Shown here one piece after another: positions 1 through 4,590 of a stretch of DNA of 6,515 bases. Every line of letters begins with the position of its first letter. The stretch's first letter is position 1. A program made the translations under genes and the position numbers. Origin of the DNA: Verrucomicrobiales bacterium (GTDB lineage: Bacteria > Verrucomicrobiota > Verrucomicrobiia > Limisphaerales > Palsa-1400); the NCBI GenBank assembly GCA_028293405.1, contig JAQGOW010000391.1, forward strand, positions 1 through 6,515, read 5' to 3'. The notes under the pieces were generated by a model. The model ran no database searches. It saw only the letters and a list, made by a program, of their open reading frames with translations, and had not been told where the DNA came from.

Positions 1-35
1 TGTAAGACTCTATTGAACAACGAAAAAACGGCGAC

Positions 36-74
36 TGCGACCCACTGCGACTGCTACTGCGACCGGGGTGCGAC
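36..74. repeat. Four TGCGAC copies spaced about one helical turn apart
   Basis: TGCGAC occurs at 36, 46, 58 and 69, spacings of 10, 12 and 11 bp; the first three copies extend to ACTGCGAC (34-41, 44-51, 56-63). The regular spacing puts the copies on roughly one face of the DNA helix. They are the reverse complement of the GTCGCA motifs at 88, 108 and 128. The patch lies in non-coding sequence upstream of the BMC vertex gene. Function is unknown; it could bind a protein or be one arm of a folded leader or terminator. Confidence 0.8.
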
Positions 75-155
75 TGGAATCAACTTTGTCGCACCCAGTA
101 ACACCCAGTCGCACCCAGTAACACCCAGTCGCAGTGATTTTTTTCCGGTTTTTTT
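43..155 (+). promoter_or_regulatory. Nested inverted repeats followed by two T7 tracts (leader or terminator-like)
   Basis: CACTGCGAC (43-51) is the reverse complement of 128-136, and GGGTGCGACTGG (66-77) of 105-116, giving a nested outer stem of 9 bp and inner stem of 12 bp. T7 runs follow at 138-144 and 149-155. ACTGCGAC at 34-41 could pair with 128-135 instead, with A6 at 23-28 facing the first T7 tract, so the strand has two mutually exclusive folds. It may end an upstream transcript, or fold in the leader of the operon; the loop between the arms is large, so simple intrinsic termination is uncertain. A possible stop codon, TAA at 3-5, could end an unseen gene to the left. Confidence 0.4.
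88..133. repeat. Tandem repeat, 20-bp unit built from two 10-bp half units
   Basis: The 20-bp unit GTCGCACCCAGTAACACCCA is present at 88-107 and again, perfectly, at 108-127, followed by a partial third copy (128-133). Inside it CACCCAGT recurs every 10 bp, starting at 92, 102, 112 and 122, with the two linker bases alternating AA and CG. No spacers of unique sequence are present, so this is not a CRISPR array. It sits 43 bp before the first start codon of the operon. Confidence 0.85.
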
Positions 156-165
156 AGCGGCATTT

Positions 166-170
166 GGAGG
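166..170 (+). promoter_or_regulatory. Shine-Dalgarno site for the BMC vertex gene
   Basis: GGAGG lies 6 nt before the GTG at 177. It is the clearest ribosome binding site in the window and it settles the use of a GTG start for the first gene. The three downstream genes have much weaker sites and seem to rely on coupling. Confidence 0.8.
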
Positions 171-176
171 TGCATC

Positions 177-479
177 GTGAGACTCGGTGCTGTTATCGGA
201 CGCGTCACGTTAAGCAAAACCGTGGAAGAACTCCGTGGTGCGCGTTGGCTGATCGTCAGTCCGTTTACGCGTGAACATTTTCAGCAGGGCGAAGACACGC
301 CGGCGGGTTTAAGCAAAGATCCGAGCCTCGTCGTTTACGACGACCTCGGCGGGCACCTCGGGCAAACCATCGGTTTTGTGGAAGGCCGTGAAGCCGCGCA
401 ACCATTCGATAAACCCACTCCCATCGACGCGATCAACGCGGCCTTGGTGGACAACATTTTCTATTCCCCGTTTAAATGA
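177..479 (+). CDS. BMC vertex protein, EutN/CcmL family (BMC-P)
   Basis: A 100-residue protein of the EutN/CcmL family, whose pentamers cap the twelve vertices of bacterial microcompartment shells. The N-terminal strand (LGAVIGRV, residues 3-10) and the following GARWLIVSPF (21-30) match the usual opening of the family. VVYDDLGGHLGQTIGFVEG (52-70) is the conserved D-x-x-G-G turn and strand, and PIDAINAALVDNI (82-94) is the conserved C-terminal P-[IV]-D-A ... V-D element. The stretch at 31-50 between the second strand and the D-x-x-G turn is somewhat long compared with CcmL. The GTG start is supported by GGAGG at 166-170. Its stop overlaps the start of the aldolase gene (ATGA), so the two are translationally coupled, which ties the aldolase to the shell. 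It is a single-domain structural protein with no catalytic residues. The family is clear; whether it belongs to a PVC-type sugar BMC is inferred from the neighbour. Confidence 0.93.
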   Translation: MRLGAVIGRVTLSKTVEELRGARWLIVSPFTREHFQQGEDTPAGLSKDPSLVVYDDLGGHLGQTIGFVEGREAAQPFDKPTPIDAINAALVDNIFYSPFK

Positions 480-1531
480 AACAAATTATCAGCGTTAGAG
501 ATTTAGAGGAGATGTCGCGCAACGGAGGCATAACGCTTCCGACCGACGCGATCTTGACTCCGTCCGCTCGCGATTACATGCGCGAAATCGAGAACGGCAA
601 CGCACCTGTGCAACACACTCGCAATGGGGAAAGCGAACGTTCATCGGGCCCAGCCAAACCGGTGACCTCGAAGAGTTCGCCAAAAGACATCGAAGCGTTT
701 TTCAACTCGCCAGAAATTCACGCGTTGAAACTGCAAATCTGCGATGTAGGCCGTCGCCTCTGGCAACGCGCCTATGTTGATGGCAATGGTGGCAATATTG
801 CCATTCGCGTCGGTGAAGACATCGCGCTTTGCACACCGACACTTGTCTCCAAAGGTTTCATGAAACCCGAAGACCTGTGCCTGGTTGATTTGGACGGCAA
901 GCAACTCGCCGGCACCAAAAAACGCACGAGCGAAATTTTGATGCATCTCGAGATCATGAAGCGTCAGCCAAAAGCACTTGCGACAGCGCATTGCCATCCG
1001 CCGCACGCGACCGCGTTCGCCGTTGCCGGTGTCGAACCGCCCACGTGCATGATTCCGGAAATCGCAGTGTTCATCGGCAAAGATCCACTCGCGCCTTACC
1101 GCACACCCGGCACGCCGGAAATGGGCAAGCTCGTCGCTGATCTCGTCGACAAGCACAACACAGTTTTGATGGGCAACCACGGCGCAGTCTCCTGGAGCCA
1201 TGTCAGTGTTGAAGACGCCTATTTCAAAATGGAAATTTTGGAAGCGTATTGCCGCACCGTCTGGGTTGCGTCACAACTTGGTCAGCCGTTAAAGACTTTC
1301 ACCGCTGAACAACTCAAAGACCTACTGCGCATCAAGCAAGGACTCGGCATTCCTGACCCGCGCATTGGTCTTAAGGAATGTGAGTTATGCGACAACAACG
1401 AATGGCGTCCCGGCGTCAGTTGCGGCGTGCAGAACGGCGAAGCTTCCAACGGTAGCGGCCCAGGCGCCGATGCTGAAGCGGAAGCATTGGTTCAAACCAT
1501 CACCGATCAGATTTTGCAACGTTCGAAATAG
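476..1531 (+). CDS. Class II aldolase (fuculose/rhamnulose-1-phosphate type) with BMC-targeting extensions
   Basis: The core, about residues 75-290, is a zinc-dependent class II aldolase/adducin domain. It has G-N at 106-107, the phosphate-binding CTPTLVSKG (119-127), the general-acid glutamate E153 in RTSEILMH, the metal ligands H172 and H174 in AHCHPPH, and the third ligand H235 in GNHGAV. Enzymes of this family cleave L-fuculose- or L-rhamnulose-1-phosphate to dihydroxyacetone phosphate and lactaldehyde. At 351 residues it is about 135 longer than E. coli FucA. The extra N-terminus (1-40) holds an LTPSARDYMRE signature followed by a Ser/Gly/Pro-rich linker (41-70). The C-terminus has a cysteine cluster (C302, C305, C316), a Gly/Asn/Ser-rich linker (319-331) and a final amphipathic helix, AEALVQTITDQILQR (335-349), typical of BMC encapsulation peptides. 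The start codon overlaps the vertex gene stop. The exact sugar substrate cannot be told from sequence; encapsulation is inferred. Confidence 0.88.
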   Translation: MKQIISVRDLEEMSRNGGITLPTDAILTPSARDYMREIENGNAPVQHTRNGESERSSGPAKPVTSKSSPKDIEAFFNSPEIHALKLQICDVGRRLWQRAYVDGNGGNIAIRVGEDIALCTPTLVSKGFMKPEDLCLVDLDGKQLAGTKKRTSEILMHLEIMKRQPKALATAHCHPPHATAFAVAGVEPPTCMIPEIAVFIGKDPLAPYRTPGTPEMGKLVADLVDKHNTVLMGNHGAVSWSHVSVEDAYFKMEILEAYCRTVWVASQLGQPLKTFTAEQLKDLLRIKQGLGIPDPRIGLKECELCDNNEWRPGVSCGVQNGEASNGSGPGADAEAEALVQTITDQILQRSK

Positions 1532-1533
1532 CT

Positions 1534-2184
1534 ATGCCCCTGCGACAACTTTTTGAAAACAATCGCCAATGGTCCCAGCAGATCACTGCTGAGGATCCGA
1601 GGTTTTTTGAAAAGCTCTCCAAACAGCAATCGCCGCAATACTTATGGATCGGTTGCGCCGACAGTCGCGTGCCGGCCAATGAAATTGTTGGCATGCTTCC
1701 CGGAGAATTGTTCGTGCACCGCAACGTGGCAAACGTTGTCGTTCATTCTGATTTGAACTGCCTGTCGGTGATGCAATATGCCGTCGACGTTTTGAAGGTG
1801 AAACACATCATCGTTTGCGGTCATTACGGTTGCGGCGGCGTGCAGGCTGCGCTGCGCGACCAACGCCTTGGACTGATAGACAATTGGCTGCGTCATGTCC
1901 AGGACGTGATTCATAAATATCCAAAGCTCATCAGTACCTGCGGAACCGAGACTGAAGCAGTCAACCGCGCGTGCGAGCTAAACGTCATCGACCAAGTTGT
2001 CAACGTCGCCCAAACAACGATCGTCCAAGCCGCTTGGGATCGCGGCCAAAACGTGACCATCCATGGTTGGATTTATGGCCTACAAAATGGATTGCTGAAG
2101 GATTTGAAGGCGACAGTCAATGATCCCAATAAGCTGAAAGAGGCACAGGGACGCGCGTTGGAAGGCCTGACCGAACTGAAGTAA
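1534..2184 (+). CDS. can: Beta-class carbonic anhydrase, Can (YadF) type
   Basis: A 216-residue beta-carbonic anhydrase, which interconverts CO2 and bicarbonate. Zinc ligands C41, H97 and C100 and the D43/R45 dyad are in the expected CADSR and GHYGCGG contexts, one position off E. coli Can numbering. The resemblance to Can runs through the whole chain: an opening helix with W-S and DP-FFEKL, GELFVHRNVAN (57-67), DLNCLSVMQYAVDVL (73-87) and the late V-T-I-H-G-W-x-Y-G. There is no extra N- or C-terminal helix of the encapsulation-peptide sort and no signal peptide, so it is probably cytosolic. ATG follows the aldolase stop by 2 nt and its own stop precedes the next gene by 4 nt, so it sits firmly inside the operon. 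A carbonic anhydrase is expected in carboxysomes but not in a sugar-phosphate BMC; a role in supplying bicarbonate or buffering is only a guess. Confidence 0.95.
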   Translation: MPLRQLFENNRQWSQQITAEDPRFFEKLSKQQSPQYLWIGCADSRVPANEIVGMLPGELFVHRNVANVVVHSDLNCLSVMQYAVDVLKVKHIIVCGHYGCGGVQAALRDQRLGLIDNWLRHVQDVIHKYPKLISTCGTETEAVNRACELNVIDQVVNVAQTTIVQAAWDRGQNVTIHGWIYGLQNGLLKDLKATVNDPNKLKEAQGRALEGLTELK

Positions 2185-2188
2185 ATAA

Positions 2189-3460
2189 ATGAAGTCGCTC
2201 GATAAAAAGTTAGCTGAAGTAAAAGCGAACCGCGCCTCACGTGCATTCGTGATCGCTGACGCCAAAGACGCCGATATGGCCTTTGGTGTGCGCGCTCCCG
2301 GCCCGCGCAGTTATCTCGCGACACGCGGAATGCGCCCTGCACAATTTTCGCCCGAGGTTTGGACGCGCGACGAATACGGCTATCGCAATTTACCCGAGTT
2401 TCTCGACATCATCCGCGAAGTCACGCACCAGGGCTTGATTGATATCATGCTCATGTCCGCCTACGTGAATGAGCAGTTGACGATAAAAGAAGGCCTTTTC
2501 AAAAACTCGCACGTGACTCCCGCGGCCCGTGCGAATGACACGACGGATGTCTGGGCTGTGCGCCACGGTTGTTACACACGCGAGCCCGTGCAGACCTTTC
2601 GTTCAGCAGCGATTGATCACATCCAATGCGGAAAGCTCGAATGTGAGCGCGACGGCGGCGAAGTGCCCGGTGCAAATCTCGGACTTTATTCTGTCACTTT
2701 CATCAACGATCTCGATCAGGATCGCGCGACGACTCAGGCCTACAAAGAATTTCGTGAAGAAGCCGAGCGTAAACAATTTAGGCATTTTCTGGAAGTGTTC
2801 GATCCGAACGTCGACAGCGGGATTGCGCCAGAAAAACTTGGCGAATTCATCAACGACAACATCATTCGCACGCTCGCCGGCGTTCCTGAATCTGGCCGGC
2901 CGGTGTTCCTGAAAATTGTTTATCACGGTCCGCGCGCGATGGAAGAATTGGCGCAATACGATCCCAATCTCGTGGTAGGCATTCTCGGCGGCAGTGCTGG
3001 GACTACTTACGACGCGTTCAAACTCATTCACGACGCACAAAAGTACGGCGCACGTGTCGCGCTCTTCGGTCGCAAGATCAACAACGCCGAACATCAGCTC
3101 GCATTCATCGAAATGTTGCGGCTGATTACCGATGGCAAGATTTCTCCGGAAGAGGCCTGCCATGCGTATCACGGTGTGTTGCAAGGCAAAGGCATCAAAC
3201 CGCGTTTGCCGTTGGAAAAAGATTTGCAGTTAACGGACCAGGCAATGAGCTACGGCGGCGGTTCCAGTCGCACGATTGTGAACGTTCAGAACAATCCGCT
3301 CCGCACTGCCGCAGCCACAAATGGTAACGGAAGCAAACCGTCGAACAACGGTAACGTCCAATGGCCAGTTGGTTCCAACGGAAGACCGGACTTCGGCGGT
3401 ATGAATTCCGACCAACGTCGCGCTTACGACAACCATCGGCTCACGCGGAAATTTGGTTGA
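2189..3460 (+). CDS. TIM-barrel class I aldolase-like protein (DeoC/FbaB/LacD type), specificity unknown
   Basis: A 423-residue protein that I do not recognise as a named enzyme. Hydrophobic strands spaced as in a beta/alpha barrel are visible: LIDIMLMS (83-90), GLYSVTFIND (165-174), HFLEVFDP (199-206), VFLKIVYHG (239-247), VVGILGGSAG (262-271) and ARVALFGRKIN (288-298). K242 sits where class I aldolases of the DeoC/FbaB group carry the Schiff-base lysine, and GGSAG plus the late GRK resemble their phosphate-binding loops. The barrel ends near residue 340. A tail of about 65 residues follows, with an Asn/Gly/Ser-rich stretch (372-405) and a basic end, MNSDQRRAYDNHRLTRKFG (405-423). The ATG lies 4 nt after the carbonic anhydrase stop with only a weak ribosome site, so coupling is likely. 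Its last 20 bp overlap the antisense end of mutY. The BMC operon suggests a second carbon-carbon lyase or a catalytically altered relative; the reaction is unknown. Confidence 0.62.
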   Translation: MKSLDKKLAEVKANRASRAFVIADAKDADMAFGVRAPGPRSYLATRGMRPAQFSPEVWTRDEYGYRNLPEFLDIIREVTHQGLIDIMLMSAYVNEQLTIKEGLFKNSHVTPAARANDTTDVWAVRHGCYTREPVQTFRSAAIDHIQCGKLECERDGGEVPGANLGLYSVTFINDLDQDRATTQAYKEFREEAERKQFRHFLEVFDPNVDSGIAPEKLGEFINDNIIRTLAGVPESGRPVFLKIVYHGPRAMEELAQYDPNLVVGILGGSAGTTYDAFKLIHDAQKYGARVALFGRKINNAEHQLAFIEMLRLITDGKISPEEACHAYHGVLQGKGIKPRLPLEKDLQLTDQAMSYGGGSSRTIVNVQNNPLRTAAATNGNGSKPSNNGNVQWPVGSNGRPDFGGMNSDQRRAYDNHRLTRKFG

Positions 3461-4493
3461 TGCGGTTAGCGATTTGACGGTGTGCGCTGCTGAACGCGAG
3501 CTTCGCCAATTCGCGTTTTGAAACCCATTTACCGCTCGCATCGGCTTTCATCGTTCCGCTAAACACGTCCATTTGGATACGATAACGCGTTATCGTGTGG
3601 CGGATTGTAAACAGTGGTTTGGAACCGGCCGTAAACGGGACTTCGTCAGGTAGAGTCTTATAAGTAACAGGCACTTCAACATTCGGGAACTCCCACAAGT
3701 GCGCGTTTACGACTCCAGCGGGACGTTGTTGCACGAGCCATCGATTGTTTTTTTCGACCACGAACGCGACGAACTTTCGCTCAGTCGCAGCTTGTCGTTT
3801 TTCAATTTCCGGCAGTTGCTCGACACGATTGGTGTTAAAGGCGACGCACGCCTTTTGCACAGGGCACGACTCGCAGTTCGGCTTCCGTGGTGTGCAGACC
3901 AACGCACCGAGTTCCATGAGCGATTGGTTGAAGTGACTGACTGCATTGTTACGCTCGCCGACCTTGCTCGAAATTAGAACTAGTTCCTGAGCGAGTTGCC
4001 AAAACTGTGCGTTGACCGTTTTGTCCTTTGGATTTCCTGGAATTCCGAATAGCCGTGAGAGGACGCGGATGACGTTGCCGTCCACAATTGGAGTCGGTTG
4101 TCCAAACGCGATACTGCAGATCGCGCCCGCTGTATAACGTCCAATTCCGGGAAGCGCCAGGACATCATCATACCCACTGGGGAACCTGCCTTGGAATTTT
4201 TCCACAACGACACCAGCCGCCTTGTGGGCGTTGTGAACGCGAGTGTAGTAACCGAGGCCTTCCCATAATTTCAAAAATGTTTGGGGTTTTGCTTTCGCAA
4301 AAACTTCAACAGTCGGCAGCGTCCGCATCCAGCGGTCCCAGTATGGAATCACCGTTTTCACCTGCGTTTGTTGCAGCATGATTTCCGAAATCCAGATCGC
4401 GTAAGGGTCATGTGTGCGACGCCACGGCAGGTCTCGCGCGTTCTTATCGAACCAGCGGAGCAGGGCGGTGACTGTGGTGCGATGACCTTTCAT
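3441..4493 (-). CDS. mutY: Adenine DNA glycosylase MutY
   Basis: MutY removes adenine mispaired with 8-oxoguanine in base excision repair. The 350-residue length is normal. The catalytic glutamate is E37 in WISEIMLQQTQV. The helix-hairpin-helix LPGIGRYTAGA (114-124) leads to the catalytic aspartate D138 in IVDGNVIRVLSR. The [4Fe-4S] ligands C200, C207, C210 and C216 have the canonical C-x6-C-x2-C-x5-C spacing. Residues from about 235 form the C-terminal MutT-like domain, with LWEFPNVE at 266-273 (LWxFP motif). In this domain the loop that reads FSH in E. coli and Geobacillus MutY reads I301-T302-R303 here. ATG at 4493 gives the N-terminus expected from alignment with E. coli; no Shine-Dalgarno site is evident. 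The 3' end overlaps the operon's last gene by 20 bp on the opposite strand. Identification is secure; the effect of the loop change is unknown. Confidence 0.96.
   Translation of the reverse strand: MKGHRTTVTALLRWFDKNARDLPWRRTHDPYAIWISEIMLQQTQVKTVIPYWDRWMRTLPTVEVFAKAKPQTFLKLWEGLGYYTRVHNAHKAAGVVVEKFQGRFPSGYDDVLALPGIGRYTAGAICSIAFGQPTPIVDGNVIRVLSRLFGIPGNPKDKTVNAQFWQLAQELVLISSKVGERNNAVSHFNQSLMELGALVCTPRKPNCESCPVQKACVAFNTNRVEQLPEIEKRQAATERKFVAFVVEKNNRWLVQQRPAGVVNAHLWEFPNVEVPVTYKTLPDEVPFTAGSKPLFTIRHTITRYRIQMDVFSGTMKADASGKWVSKRELAKLAFSSAHRQIANRINQISA
3579..3596. repeat. Perfect 18-bp palindrome inside mutY
   Basis: ACGATAACGCGTTATCGT equals its own reverse complement over all 18 bases, centred on ACGCGT. 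It lies wholly within the mutY coding region, where it reads T-I-T-R-Y-R (residues 300-305), the 8-oxoG-recognition loop of the C-terminal domain. It may be coincidence of codon choice or a protein binding site; nothing else in the window shares the motif. Confidence 0.9.
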
Positions 4494-4505
4494 TCAGACG
4501 TGGTG

Positions 4506-4511
4506 AGTATA
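4506..4511 (-). promoter_or_regulatory. Candidate -10 box for mutY
   Basis: Read on the - strand this is TATACT, matching five of six bases of the sigma-70 -10 consensus. It lies 12 nt before the mutY ATG, so a transcript from it would have only a few leader bases, in line with the lack of a ribosome site. No good -35 element is seen at the usual distance. Confidence 0.3.
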
Positions 4512-4513
4512 GA

Positions 4514-4542
4514 TTGAGGCGCGTCCCCTCGTCTCCTACAAA
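4514..4542 (+). promoter_or_regulatory. Candidate sigma-70 promoter for rnhC
   Basis: TTGAGG (4514-4519), a 17-bp spacer and TACAAA (4537-4542) match the sigma-70 consensus at four of six bases in each box. It would start transcription near 4549. That is too close to the TTG at 4552 but leaves a normal leader for the GTG at 4591, so it favours the later start. It lies in the divergent mutY-rnhC spacer. Confidence 0.35.
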
Positions 4543-4561
4543 GACAAAAGTTTGTGTCTTT
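4540..4561. promoter_or_regulatory. Dyad symmetry at the putative rnhC transcription start
   Basis: AAAGACAAA (4540-4548) faces TTTGTGTCTTT (4551-4561) across a 2-nt centre. The arms AAAGAC/GTCTTT and AAA/TTT are complementary, with a 2-nt GT bulge on the right side. It overlaps the end of the candidate -10 box and the likely start site, where a repressor operator would be placed. It could equally be a weak 5' leader hairpin. Confidence 0.35.
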
Positions 4562-4590
4562 TGCGCATTATTGCGGATATTGATGCAGTA

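Noticed and set aside
88..133. CRISPR-like short direct repeats
   Set aside because: The units abut each other with no unique spacers, the unit is only 20 bp, and no cas gene is near.
641..1201. Open frame of 186 codons on the - strand
   Set aside because: It is antisense to the well-conserved aldolase core, has no family resemblance and no ribosome site; it is a by-product of codon bias.
177..2184. Carboxysome locus, from a CcmL-like protein plus a carbonic anhydrase
   Set aside because: No rubisco, CsoS2, CcmM or CcmN is present, the carbonic anhydrase is of the Can type, and the vertex gene is coupled to a class II aldolase.
2189..3460. Deoxyhypusine synthase as identity of the fourth gene
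   Set aside because: Length is comparable, but the NAD-binding and lysine active-site motifs of that family are not seen, and the strand and loop pattern fits an aldolase barrel better.
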